DNA from: Natrinema sp. CBA1119
GTDB lineage: Archaea; Halobacteriota; Halobacteria; Halobacteriales; Natrialbaceae
Assembly: GCF_002572525.1 (NCBI RefSeq)
Contig: NZ_PDBS01000008.1
Span: forward strand, 1-64,000
Direction of reading: 5' to 3'
Length of the DNA: 64,000 bases
Shown here in pieces: positions 44,044-52,836 of this stretch (positions are counted from its first letter, which is position 1; the number at the start of each line of letters is the position of its first letter). The notes beneath the pieces were generated by a model. It was not told the DNA's origin and made no database searches. It was given only the letters and a program-made list of their open reading frames with translations. The position numbers were made by a program, and so were the translations under genes.

Positions 44044-45411
44044 ATGGCAACACAACCATCCAACCATCGATCGTCCGAGACCGAACTGGCGTCGTTCGTT
44101 TCGGAACTATCGTTCGACGACTGTCCGACGGAGGGGATCCGCCTCGCGGAGCGGTGTTTCGTGGATACGGTCGGCGTGACGCTCGCGGGCGCCGCAGACG
44201 ACGCCGGAACGGCGGTCGCCGCTAGTGTCGGTCGAATGGCGGCATCGGACGGCGTTCGGCTCATCGGCCACGGCGAGAACTCATCGGAGACGGACGCGGC
44301 CCTCGTTAATGGGACGGCCGGCCACGGACTCGACTTCGACGACGTCTCGAGCGGCATGCAGGGCCACCCGAGCGTAACGATGGTTCCGGCACTACTCGCC
44401 GTCGGCCAGACCGAATCCATCACCGGCCGGGATCTGCTGACGGCGTTTATCGCGGGGTTCGAAACACAGTGTTACCTATCAGGACCGATCAACCCGGATC
44501 ACTACGAGGAGGGGTGGCACGCGACGGCGACCCTCGGAACGTTCGGCGCGACGGCGGCGGTGGCGAACCTGCTCGGACTGGACGAGCGGAAGACCCGCCA
44601 CGGGCTGAGTATCGCCGCCTCGCTCCCAGCCGGACTCAAACGGAACTTCGGAACGACGACGAAACCGATCCACGCCGGCGCCGCCGCCCGGTCGGGCGTG
44701 ACCGCCGCGCGAGCGGCCGCAGAGGGAGCGACCGGGGACGACGATGCGATCGACGGCGAGAAGGGGTTCTTTGACCTCTACAGCGGTCCCGACGGGGCCG
44801 AGTACGGTGAGCGATACGCTCTCGGTGAGCGGTGGGCGATCGTCGAGGAGGGCGTCGGCGTCAAGAAGTACCCGTGCTGTTACTTCACCCACACGGGGAT
44901 CGCGTCCGCCGAGAAACTCGCGGACGAACACGACATCAATCCCGAAGACGTCGAATCCGTCGAGATCGTCCTCTCCCAGGGAGCCGCCGACGCCTTGCAC
45001 CACGCCGATCCCGACACCGGACTGGAAGGGAAGTTCTCGATCCAGTACACGGTCGCCAGCGCAATCGCCCGGGATCGGGTCGGCCTCGCCGCCTTCGACG
45101 ACGAGAACGTCGACGACGAGCCGGTGCAGGCGGTCAGGGAGCAAGTCACGGCCGCGGTCGATTCCGACCTACGGTACGGTTCTCACCGTTCTACCGTTAC
45201 TATCGAGACGACCGACGGGAACACGTACGCAAACACACTCAAGGAGCCACCGGGGACCCACAAGAGTCCCCTTTCCGACGAGGAACTGCGGGAGAAGTTC
45301 CACATGTGCGCCGAGAGAGCGTTTGACCGAGATCGAGGTGAGGAGATCTACGCGCGACTCGACGGTCTCCGTACCGAATCAGACGTCGCAGAGCTTGTCC
45401 GCACGATGTGA
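44044..45411 (+). CDS. MmgE/PrpD family protein
   Basis: The 455-residue protein belongs to the MmgE/PrpD fold: CFVDTVGVTLAGAADDAG (about 40-55), VNGTAGHGLDFDDV (about 92-105), HPSVTMVPALLAVG, GWHATATLGTFGATAAVANL (about 158-177) and VKKYPCCYFTHTGIASAEKL (about 277-296). The family includes 2-methylcitrate dehydratase, cis-aconitate decarboxylase (which makes itaconate) and iminodisuccinate epimerase. No particular activity can be assigned. Beside a tricarboxylate transporter and a CoA-transferase/MaoC/CitE operon, an aconitate or methylcitrate-like substrate is attractive (inference). Confidence 0.93.
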   Translation: MATQPSNHRSSETELASFVSELSFDDCPTEGIRLAERCFVDTVGVTLAGAADDAGTAVAASVGRMAASDGVRLIGHGENSSETDAALVNGTAGHGLDFDDVSSGMQGHPSVTMVPALLAVGQTESITGRDLLTAFIAGFETQCYLSGPINPDHYEEGWHATATLGTFGATAAVANLLGLDERKTRHGLSIAASLPAGLKRNFGTTTKPIHAGAAARSGVTAARAAAEGATGDDDAIDGEKGFFDLYSGPDGAEYGERYALGERWAIVEEGVGVKKYPCCYFTHTGIASAEKLADEHDINPEDVESVEIVLSQGAADALHHADPDTGLEGKFSIQYTVASAIARDRVGLAAFDDENVDDEPVQAVREQVTAAVDSDLRYGSHRSTVTIETTDGNTYANTLKEPPGTHKSPLSDEELREKFHMCAERAFDRDRGEEIYARLDGLRTESDVAELVRTM

Positions 45412-45451
45412 TACCGTAATCGCGTGTCGGATTCCGCTGGTTGACCCCGCT

Positions 45452-46531
45452 TTAGAGCCGCTCGGCGACCGCGGCTACCATTTCTTCCGTCGAACTCGAG
45501 CCGCCCTGATCGGGCGTGAGAGCGTCCCCGCCCCTGTACACATCGTCGACCGCTGTTCTGAGTCGCCTCGCGGTCGACTCCCGTTCGAGGTAGTCCAACA
45601 GCATCGCTCCCGACAAAAGCGTCGCGGTCGGATTGATCGTCGATTCACCGACTAGATCGGGCGCCGTTCCGTGAACCGGTTCGAAGTAGGCGCTGGTCCG
45701 GCCGTAACAACCGCTGGGAGCGAGACCGAGTCCTCCAACGGTTCCGGCGGCGACGTCCGAGAGAATATCACCGGCGAGATTCGGGGTGACGATCACGTCG
45801 AACCGATCGGGATCGATGACCAGCGACTGACCGACCGCGTCGGCGTGAACGTGTTCGTACGGAACAGATGACTTCGTCGCGACGGCTTCGACCGTTTCCT
45901 CGAACAGCCCGTCGGTTTCGGGGAGGACGTTGGATTTCGTCGCACAGGTCACTCGCGGGGTGGTTCCGTTTTCGCTCTTGTTGGCCCGTCGTTCGGCCAG
46001 ATCGCAGACAAATCCCGCGAGCCATCGCACTTGCGAAGCTGTAATCGGGCGAATCGCGTACCGTCCGTGCTCCGTCGCCGGGTCGAAACCAACGGTGGAG
46101 GAATTCGCGATCGATTCGCGACCGTCCAGTTCCGCGAGGTCGCCCTCGATCCCGGCGTACAGCCCTTCGAGATTCTGCCTGACGATCACGTAGTCGATCG
46201 GCTCAGTTCGTTCGAGTGGTGCAGTCGCGCCCTCGAGCGAGCGCACTGGCCGAACGTTAGCCGGCAGTCCGCCATCGAGTTCGTAGCGGAGGTATCGCAG
46301 GATCGGAACGTGGGTGTCGGACGCCGCACCGAAGAGGATTGCATCGGCGTCGTCGACGCGGTCCCGAAGCGGGTTCGGGACGGTTCCGCTCTCGAGGTCG
46401 TCGACGAACCGATCGATCGACAGTGTCTCGAACGCCACGGACGGAGCAATCGACTCGAGCAGGTCGACCGTCGGCCGGACTACTTCGGGCGCGGCACCGT
46501 CGCCGTCGAATACGCAAACCGTGTCTGCCAT
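45452..46531 (-). CDS. Isocitrate/isopropylmalate dehydrogenase family enzyme
   Basis: The 359-residue beta-decarboxylating dehydrogenase has VCVFDGDGAAPEVVRP at the start, RQNLEGLYAGIE, CATKSNVLPETDGLF with the catalytic Lys, VIVTPNLAGDILSDVAAG and FEPVHGTAPDLVG. Active-site order fits oxidative decarboxylation of a 2-hydroxy-3-carboxy acid such as isocitrate, 3-isopropylmalate, tartrate or D-malate. The arginine-rich substrate loop VRPVRSLEGATAPL differs from both canonical IDH and LeuB, so tartrate- or malate-type substrates are possible. It converges with the MmgE/PrpD gene. Confidence 0.9.
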   Translation of the reverse strand: MADTVCVFDGDGAAPEVVRPTVDLLESIAPSVAFETLSIDRFVDDLESGTVPNPLRDRVDDADAILFGAASDTHVPILRYLRYELDGGLPANVRPVRSLEGATAPLERTEPIDYVIVRQNLEGLYAGIEGDLAELDGRESIANSSTVGFDPATEHGRYAIRPITASQVRWLAGFVCDLAERRANKSENGTTPRVTCATKSNVLPETDGLFEETVEAVATKSSVPYEHVHADAVGQSLVIDPDRFDVIVTPNLAGDILSDVAAGTVGGLGLAPSGCYGRTSAYFEPVHGTAPDLVGESTINPTATLLSGAMLLDYLERESTARRLRTAVDDVYRGGDALTPDQGGSSSTEEMVAAVAERL

Positions 46532-46602
46532 GGTTCACCCACATTATCCGGCCGAATTAACGTTCCGCCGACTCAAACGATGATCGGTCCGCCCCGCTCG
46601 GA

Positions 46603-47373
46603 TCACTCGTCGTCCGGTCGACGACGGATTCCCTCGGCAGTGTAGGTCTGCCCGCTCACGTAACTGGCGCCCGGCGAGACCAGAAAGCAAGCGAGATCAG
46701 CGATCTCGTCGGGGTGGCCGAGCGATCTGTCGACATCGTCGCGATCGATCCGGTCGGCAGTGACGCCCCGGTTCTCCTCGACACCAGGGGTCGCGACGAG
46801 GCCCGGCCGGAGGCAGTTGGCGCGAACGTTGTCTTCGGCCCACTCCAGCGCCAGCGAGCGCGTAAGCGCCTCGATACCCGCCTTCGATGCCGCGTAGTGG
46901 GCGCTCTCGGCGGCGCCATCGCGACCGATGACGCTGCTCATCGTTACCACGCGGCCAACGTCCGCGGCCGCGAGCGCCTCGGCGAACGCGTGGCAGCACC
47001 GATAGGTCCCATCAAGGTTAATGTCGACGATCGTTCGCCAAGCGTTTTCGCTCAGTTCCGTGACCGGGGCGTGGAAGTTCGCGCCGGCATTGGCAATCAG
47101 CATCTCGACGCTTCCGTCGCCAAACTCGGTCGCCCGTTGGACCAGCCGTTCGATGGCATCGGTGTCGCGCACGTCAACGGTCACGTCAAGTGCGTCGCTG
47201 GCCGTTTCGGTCTCGATTTCGTCGGCGACGGCGGCGAGGGCGTCACTCGATCGCGCCGCCACGACGACGTCGGCGCCGCACTCGGCTAATCTGCGGGCGA
47301 TCGCTCGTCCGAGACCGCGACTCGCGCCGGTGACGACTGCTGTCTCGTCTTCAAAGAGGTCATTCTGATACAT
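46603..47373 (-). CDS. Short-chain dehydrogenase/reductase
   Basis: The 256-residue SDR has TGASRGLGRAIARRL, MLIANAGANF (ANAG in place of NNAG), VVTMSSVIGRDG with the catalytic Ser, and YAASKAGIEALTR. VVAARS after the second strand suggests NADP. It ends in a family-like GQTYTAEGIRRRPDDE. It lies in the same orientation as the CoA-transferase operon upstream (63 bp gap) and the dehydrogenase downstream (71 bp), so all may be co-transcribed. Confidence 0.93.
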   Translation of the reverse strand: MYQNDLFEDETAVVTGASRGLGRAIARRLAECGADVVVAARSSDALAAVADEIETETASDALDVTVDVRDTDAIERLVQRATEFGDGSVEMLIANAGANFHAPVTELSENAWRTIVDINLDGTYRCCHAFAEALAAADVGRVVTMSSVIGRDGAAESAHYAASKAGIEALTRSLALEWAEDNVRANCLRPGLVATPGVEENRGVTADRIDRDDVDRSLGHPDEIADLACFLVSPGASYVSGQTYTAEGIRRRPDDE

Positions 47374-47436
47374 CGACAGCCAACGGTGTGCGGTCGAGCG
47401 TCGAAAAACTATGGGTTGGAGCCAGGTATCGGTGCG

Positions 47437-48678
47437 CTACTCGTTCGAGTTCTGTTCGCCTGCCCCGAGAATATCGTCGATTTCCTCGTCCGTGTATCCC
47501 TGCTCCCGCAGAACCTCTTCGGTGTGTTCGCCTAGGAAGGGGGCCCGCCGCTCGACTCCGCTGTTGCTCTCCGGGAACTTGATCGGTGTGCCGGCGATCG
47601 TAGCGGTCTCCCCAGTGTCGGCGTGGTCGACCTCGGCGAGCATCTCGCGTGCCGCGAAGTGTTCGTCGTCAAAGATATCCTCGGCGTTATTGACCGGTCC
47701 GCAGGGAACATCCTCGGCGAGCATCTCGAACAGTTCGTCCTTGGTGTGACGTTTCGTCCACTCCGTGACGACCTCGCGGAGTTCGTCAGCCGCCTCAATC
47801 CGATCGGGCTTCTCTGCGTACTCGTCGGCGAGGTCGGGCCGGTCCATGTGGTCACACAGTGCTTGCCATTGATGGGGCGAGGGCGCAGCGATGACGACGT
47901 AGCCGTCGCTGGTCTCGAAGCGGTCAAACGGGAACAGCAGGGGGTGGGTATTCCCCTGTGGACCGGGCACCTCGCCGGTGTACGAGTGCTGGTGGACGAT
48001 CCGCTCGGACAGCGAGAGGACTGCGTCGACCATCCCGACGTCGACGTACTGGCCCTCATCGGTCCGGTCGCGCTCGCGTAGCGCCGACAGCACGCCGACC
48101 ACAGCGAGTGCGGCGGGGAAGATATCCCCGACTCCGGGTCCGACCTTGGTCGGGCCGGCCTCTTCGGTCCCGGTGACGCTCATGACGCCGCCCATCGCCT
48201 GTGCGATGAGATCAAACGCCGGTCGATCTGCGTACGGGCTGTCACCGGACCGCGGGTCGCCAAACCCACGAATTGATGCATAAACAAGTCCGGGGTTACG
48301 ATCCGAGAGCGTCTCATAGGAGAGATCGAGGTTCTCCATCGTCCCGGTCCGGAAGTTCTCGACGACGACATCGGCGTCCGAGACGAGATCGAGGAAGGCC
48401 TCGCGACCCTCTGCGGACTTCAGATCGACGACGACACTTCGCTTGTTCCGATTGACGCTATGGAAGTACCCACCGTAGGCTTCGTCTTCCTCGAGATGGG
48501 GCTGATTGTCTCTAGTCATGTCTCCGCGGGGAGGTTCGACCTTGACGACGTCAGCTCCGAGATCGGCGAGCAGCATCGTCGCATACGGCCCGGCAAGCAT
48601 CTGCGTGAGGTCGACGACGCGAACATCGGCAAGTGGGCCGTCCGAGACGGGCTGATTTCGGGGGGGTTGATCGGTCAT
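47437..48678 (-). CDS. CaiB/BaiF family CoA-transferase (operon gene 5)
   Basis: The 413-residue class III CoA-transferase has VVDLTQMLAGPYATMLLADL, NRNKRSVVVDLK, the catalytic Asp in AFDLIAQAMGGVMSVTG (about residue 170) and CGPVNNAEDIFDD. It resembles succinyl-CoA:carboxylate transferases, including those for mesaconate and itaconate. It is last in the operon begun by the CitE-like gene (51763), 17 bp after the MaoC gene. It would activate the free acid for the preceding enzymes. Confidence 0.95.
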   Translation of the reverse strand: MTDQPPRNQPVSDGPLADVRVVDLTQMLAGPYATMLLADLGADVVKVEPPRGDMTRDNQPHLEEDEAYGGYFHSVNRNKRSVVVDLKSAEGREAFLDLVSDADVVVENFRTGTMENLDLSYETLSDRNPGLVYASIRGFGDPRSGDSPYADRPAFDLIAQAMGGVMSVTGTEEAGPTKVGPGVGDIFPAALAVVGVLSALRERDRTDEGQYVDVGMVDAVLSLSERIVHQHSYTGEVPGPQGNTHPLLFPFDRFETSDGYVVIAAPSPHQWQALCDHMDRPDLADEYAEKPDRIEAADELREVVTEWTKRHTKDELFEMLAEDVPCGPVNNAEDIFDDEHFAAREMLAEVDHADTGETATIAGTPIKFPESNSGVERRAPFLGEHTEEVLREQGYTDEEIDDILGAGEQNSNE

Positions 48679-48695
48679 AGTCGGTTTAGTCGATG

Positions 48696-49169
48696 CTAGT
48701 CGTCCCCGTAATACTCCCGTTTCTTCAGAAGGACGCGCTTGGTCGCACCGACGACCTGCTCGTCGTCCTGGTTGTAGCCGCGGACCCGGAACTCGACGAC
48801 ACCGCCGTCAGACCGAGCGTCCGAGTCGCGCTTTGAGAGTACCTCGCTTTCTGCGTAGAGCGTGTCGCCGTGGAAGACGGGGTTACTGAACCGCACCTCG
48901 TCGTATCCGAGTTCCGTGATCGCGTTCTCGGAGATATCCTCCGAGGCCAGCCCACAGACCATCGAGAGGTTGATCCCCCCGTAAACGATCCGTTCGCCGA
49001 ACTCGCTGTCCTCCATCCGATCTTCGTTGAAGTGTCCTTGCGCAGTGTTCAATACGAGATTCGTGATAGCCACGTTGTCCATCTCTGTGACCGTCTTCCC
49101 GCGGGTGTGCTCGTAGATCTCGCCGACTGCGAAGTCCTCGTAGTAGTTGTGGTCGCTCGTTCGCCCCAT
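48696..49169 (-). CDS. MaoC-like hydratase (operon gene 4)
   Basis: The 157-residue hot-dog protein has YEDFAVGEIYEHTRGKTVTE, VLNTAQGHFNEDRM in the place of the hydratase D-x4-H region, IVYGGINLSMVCGLASEDI and VFHGDTLYAESEVLSKRDS. Family members add water to enoyl-CoA or mesaconyl/itaconyl-CoA. The stop is 17 bp from the CoA-transferase start and its own start is 2 bp after the acyl-CoA dehydrogenase stop. Confidence 0.92.
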   Translation of the reverse strand: MGRTSDHNYYEDFAVGEIYEHTRGKTVTEMDNVAITNLVLNTAQGHFNEDRMEDSEFGERIVYGGINLSMVCGLASEDISENAITELGYDEVRFSNPVFHGDTLYAESEVLSKRDSDARSDGGVVEFRVRGYNQDDEQVVGATKRVLLKKREYYGDD

Positions 49170-49171
49170 CG

Positions 49172-50338
49172 TTATGACCCCGATCCGGTCGCGTGGACGC
49201 CCCGTTCGAACAGGCGATCGGCAATGACCCGTTGCTGGATCTCACTCGTACCCTCGAAGATCTTCGTCAGTCGTGCGTCGCGCCAGTAGCGCTCGAGTGG
49301 GTAGTCGGTCGTGTAGCCGTTGCCGCCGTGAATCTGAATCCCCTCGCTGGTGACTTCTTCGGCCATCTCACTGGCGTGGTACTTCGCCATACAAGCTTCC
49401 ATGTCACAGCGGTCACCGCGCTCTTTCTGTTTCGCGACGTAATGGGTGAGTTGACGGGCCGACTCGATCTTCGTTGCCATCGTCGCCAGTTTGAACCGGA
49501 TGGACTGGAACTCGCCGATCGGCTGGTCGAACTGTTCGCGCTCCTGTGCGTAATCCAACGAGTCCTCTAGCGCACCACGGGCGAGACCGATCGCTCTGGC
49601 CGCAGTATGGATCCGAGCCGGTTCGAAGAACTCCATAATATTGTAGAACGCCTGACCTTCCTCGCCACCAATCAGTTTGTCTTCGGGGACGCGAACGTTA
49701 TCGAGGTGCAACTCCCACGTCTCCCAGCCCTTGTAGCCGATCTTGTCGATAGAGTTCGCCTCAAGGCCGTCGACGTCGAACTCCCCGGGGGTCTTGTCGA
49801 TGATGAACGAGGAGACGCCCTTATGGCGTTTCTCGGGATCGGTCTTCGCGTAGAGGACGATGAAGTCGGCTCCCTTGGCGAACGTACACCAGGTTTTGGT
49901 GCCATCGATCTCGTACTCGTCGCCGACCTTCTCCGCTGTCGTGGACATGCCGGCAACGTCACTGCCGGCACCGGGTTCGGAGATGCTCGTCGCTTGAAGA
50001 CGGTTGCCCCGGACCATGTCCGGAACATACTCTTCCTTCTGTTCCTCGGTCGCGCCGTGAAGGTTCTGTCCGCGGGCGATGATGCTCGCAACGCTCATCC
50101 AGCCGCGAGCGAGCTCCTCCGTGACGACCGCGTACGCTAGGGGTCCCATTCCGAGACCACCATACTCCTCAGGACCCACAAGTCCGAAGTAGCCCATTTC
50201 GCCGAGTTTTTTGATGAGGTCGTCGCTCATCGGTTCGTCATTGTGGTCCCGTTCGTTCGCTTCGGGCAGTACTTCGTTCTGGACGAACTCGCGCGTTTCG
50301 TCCCGGAGCATTCGCAGTTCGTCGTTTAGATATGTCAT
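49172..50338 (-). CDS. Acyl-CoA dehydrogenase (operon gene 3)
   Basis: The 388-residue flavoprotein has the full fold: LQATSISEPGAGSDVAGMST (FAD/substrate loop, about 120-139), TWCTFAKGADFIVLYAKT, IQIHGGNGYTTDYPLERYWR and the catalytic Glu in KIFEGTSEIQQRVIADRL. It introduces an alpha-beta double bond into an acyl-CoA and passes electrons to ETF. A dicarboxylic acyl-CoA such as methylsuccinyl- or glutaryl-CoA would suit the operon, but specificity cannot be read. It overlaps the upstream MaoC gene by 4 nt. Confidence 0.95.
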   Translation of the reverse strand: MTYLNDELRMLRDETREFVQNEVLPEANERDHNDEPMSDDLIKKLGEMGYFGLVGPEEYGGLGMGPLAYAVVTEELARGWMSVASIIARGQNLHGATEEQKEEYVPDMVRGNRLQATSISEPGAGSDVAGMSTTAEKVGDEYEIDGTKTWCTFAKGADFIVLYAKTDPEKRHKGVSSFIIDKTPGEFDVDGLEANSIDKIGYKGWETWELHLDNVRVPEDKLIGGEEGQAFYNIMEFFEPARIHTAARAIGLARGALEDSLDYAQEREQFDQPIGEFQSIRFKLATMATKIESARQLTHYVAKQKERGDRCDMEACMAKYHASEMAEEVTSEGIQIHGGNGYTTDYPLERYWRDARLTKIFEGTSEIQQRVIADRLFERGVHATGSGS

Positions 50339-50850
50339 TGTTCGGATTCCTCCTGGTGAGATCGCTTATTGATCAGGTTCTTTCGTTCGAACTCGACGAC
50401 TAAATCGCCGTTCGGTCGCGTTCCTTCCGTCTTCCAGTGGACGATTCCCTGGTGGGGTCTGGAGTCACTCTGGCGTTTCGAGACGACTTCGCTGTCGGCG
50501 TACAGCGTGTCACCGGGATAAACCTCGTCGTGGAACCGGAGATTATCGATGCCGAGGAAGGCACCGCCGGCCTCGCTCAGGTCCTGAACACTCATCCCAA
50601 AGACGACGTTGAACGCGAGTAAGTGATTGGCGACGACGCCGTCGTGACCGAGGTCCTTGGCATAGTCCGCGTTGAAGTACATCGGATTTGCGTTGATCGT
50701 CAGGGTCGAGAACAGGCTGTTGTCGCCCTCGGTGATCGTCCGACCCCAATGGTGTTCGAACTCCTGGCCGGGCTTGAAGTCCTCAAAGTAGTTGATCTTC
50801 TCAACTCGCTTGCGCGTCGTCTCTGACGCTCGTTCATTTGTCTCCGTCAT
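50335..50850 (-). CDS. MaoC-like hydratase (operon gene 2)
   Basis: The 171-residue hot-dog protein has YFEDFKPGQEFEHHWGRTIT, LTINANPMYFNADYAKDLG, LLAFNVVFGMSVQDLSEAGG and VYPGDTLYADSEVVSKRQSD. It is a paralogue of gene 4; together they may form a heteromeric two-subunit hydratase or act on two successive intermediates. It starts 1 nt after the CitE-like stop and overlaps the dehydrogenase by 4 nt. Confidence 0.93.
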   Translation of the reverse strand: MTETNERASETTRKRVEKINYFEDFKPGQEFEHHWGRTITEGDNSLFSTLTINANPMYFNADYAKDLGHDGVVANHLLAFNVVFGMSVQDLSEAGGAFLGIDNLRFHDEVYPGDTLYADSEVVSKRQSDSRPHQGIVHWKTEGTRPNGDLVVEFERKNLINKRSHQEESEQ

Positions 50851-50851
50851 A

Positions 50852-51763
50852 TCAGTCGATCATTCCAATCTGGCGGGCTCGTTCGAGGGTGTGGCGGGCA
50901 CTCCGGACCGACGCTTCGTCGATCATCTCGCCGTCGAGACGGACGGCGCCCTGGCCTTCACCCGCGCCTTCTTCCATCGCCTCGACGACCTTCTGGGCGT
51001 GTCCGACCTGTTCCTCCTCGGGTTTGTAGACCTCGTTGGCGATTTCGATCTGACTCGGATGAATCGCCCACTTGCCGACGAATCCGAGCGTGAACGAGCG
51101 AACACACTCTTCGCGATATCCTTCCGGATCCGAGAAGTCGCCGTAGGGGCCATCGATCGCGTCGAGCCCGTTCGACCGGGCCGCGACGACGATCTGATTT
51201 CGAACGTAGTGCCAGATATCACCGGGATAGTTCCCCTCGTCACCGTGTGCGCCGATGCTCTTGAGTTGGACACCCTGCGAGGCCGAGTAGTCGCCCGGTC
51301 CGAAGATCAATGCTTCGAGTCGGTCGCCGGTGGCGGCAATTTCGTCGACGTTCTGGAGGGCTTCGGTCTCTTCGATCAGCGTCTCGATACCGATCGTGTT
51401 CTCGATCCCCTCGTTCTCCTCGATCTGGTCGAGCAGTTTCTCGACCATGTAGATATCGTCGGATCGCTTGATTTTCGGAACGATGATCGTGTCGATGTGT
51501 TCGCCGGCCCCCTCGACGACCGTTACGAGGTCACCGTAGGCATTGGGTGTATCGAGGTCGTTGATTCGGATCGCGACGACTTTGCCGCTCCAGTCGAATT
51601 CGTGGATCGCGTCGACGATCTTCTCTCGAGCGGCTTTCTTTTCGGACGGGGCGACGGCGTCCTCGAGGTCGAGCATGACCTCATCGGCGTCGGACTCGGC
51701 CGCCTTTTCCATCATTTTCATACTGCTTCCTGGGGTAGTCAGTTCGCTTCGCCTAGTCCGCAT
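50852..51763 (-). CDS. CitE-like HpcH/HpaI-family CoA-ester lyase (operon gene 1)
   Basis: The 303-residue TIM-barrel protein has LTTPGSSMKMMEKAAESDAD, VMLDLEDAVAPSEKKAAR (about 29-46, metal-binding Asp/Glu), VVAIRINDLDTP, LIEETEALQNVDEIA with the metal Glu, and LIFGPGDYSASQG. This set is shared by malyl-CoA, citramalyl-CoA and beta-methylmalyl-CoA lyases. It likely splits a 3-hydroxyacyl-CoA into an acyl-CoA and an alpha-keto acid. It heads the operon, with its own TATA-like box 27 nt upstream. Confidence 0.93.
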   Translation of the reverse strand: MRTRRSELTTPGSSMKMMEKAAESDADEVMLDLEDAVAPSEKKAAREKIVDAIHEFDWSGKVVAIRINDLDTPNAYGDLVTVVEGAGEHIDTIIVPKIKRSDDIYMVEKLLDQIEENEGIENTIGIETLIEETEALQNVDEIAATGDRLEALIFGPGDYSASQGVQLKSIGAHGDEGNYPGDIWHYVRNQIVVAARSNGLDAIDGPYGDFSDPEGYREECVRSFTLGFVGKWAIHPSQIEIANEVYKPEEEQVGHAQKVVEAMEEGAGEGQGAVRLDGEMIDEASVRSARHTLERARQIGMID

Positions 51764-51785
51764 ACTTCTGAGAACTAAGTGGAGT

Positions 51786-51795
51786 ACCTTATATC
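51786..51795 (-). promoter_or_regulatory. TATA-like box of the five-gene CoA operon
   Basis: Minus-strand GATATAAGGT is centred about 27 nt before the ATG at 51763, so the citE-maoC-acd-maoC-caiB message is probably leaderless. Confidence 0.6.
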
Positions 51796-52029
51796 TTGCT
51801 CCACTTCCTCATGAGAACTGTTGGCACGAAGCGTCGAAGGGGCGAGTAACGGAGGGGTGCTAACCAGCGGACCCGGATCGAACGGCGGGACGCGCAGTCT
51901 ACGGAGACGGAAAGTCTGCAAAAGTCTATGCGACCAATATCATTAAGAGAGATCCTGTGTATCGGTAGAATGTAGCACACTGAGACCCCTGATCAACCTT
52001 ACCTGATCGGATGAGATCGGAGAGAACCA

Positions 52030-52758
52030 ATGACAACAGAGATACGACGGATCGAACGAGCAATTACATGCGTCGACGATGAACGTTCGGAACTACAGTC
52101 GGAACAGCAAGCGTTTCAAGAGCTACGGGAATTCCTTCGATCGAATCAACCCGTGAGTATGACCCATGAGGGTACTCCGGCCGCGCAAACGATCGTCCAG
52201 AGCCGCGGATCGACGGCGGAGTTTGTCGACGCGTACCGGAAGACGGTCATGGAGGTCGATCACTACGAATCGCACTACGGCGAATCTCTCGAAGAGAATA
52301 TCGCGATGGAACTCGGGTCGGAAATCGCGACCGCGATCCGAGCGAACGGCGAGCTGAACCCATTGCTCCACTGGCAGCTTCAGGTTGCCATCGATAGGAG
52401 CCTTCAGCGCCGATCGCAGTTACTGGAGGTACTCGAGGGTGAACGCAATTCTCTCCAGACGGCGATCAAGGACTGTCGAACCCTCGATCGGCGACTCGAG
52501 GGTGTTCCAGACTGTCGGATCAGTGCCATGATGTTCGACGATCTGGAGTGCCACTGGAATCGACTGTCCGATCTCAAGGACTGTTGCGAGCAACTGATAC
52601 GTTCTCGCCAGCAGTTTCTCGCGGAGCGTCGAACAAGCGGACTGGACATCGATAATCATGTCTCCTTCAACAACTACCTCTATGGGACACTCGAGTCAGA
52701 ATTCCCGGTCCTCGAGACGGGCCTCGAACTACTCGACCGAATCAGCCGTCGTCAGTAG
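52030..52758 (+). CDS. Haloarchaeal DUF7260-like helical protein
   Basis: The 242-residue protein is almost entirely helical, with long coiled-coil-like segments (about 5-35 and 105-165) and SRGSTAEFVDAYRKTVMEVD. It resembles haloarchaeal DUF7260 proteins of unknown role, by eye. Cys residues (C15, C150, C163) are not in a metal-binding pattern. It is divergent from the CitE-like operon (266 bp) and converges with the IclR gene. Confidence 0.65.
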   Translation: MTTEIRRIERAITCVDDERSELQSEQQAFQELREFLRSNQPVSMTHEGTPAAQTIVQSRGSTAEFVDAYRKTVMEVDHYESHYGESLEENIAMELGSEIATAIRANGELNPLLHWQLQVAIDRSLQRRSQLLEVLEGERNSLQTAIKDCRTLDRRLEGVPDCRISAMMFDDLECHWNRLSDLKDCCEQLIRSRQQFLAERRTSGLDIDNHVSFNNYLYGTLESEFPVLETGLELLDRISRRQ

Positions 52759-52836
52759 TCACCACATTCGAGTCATTAGAGTACAGGAACGAGTACTCGA
52801 AACGAGGGTCAAGTGTCGAATAAAGTATATCTATCG

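Noticed and set aside
50792-51778. Plus-strand open frame of 328 codons
   Set aside because: It is antisense to the CitE-like lyase, which has clear conserved motifs and a promoter.
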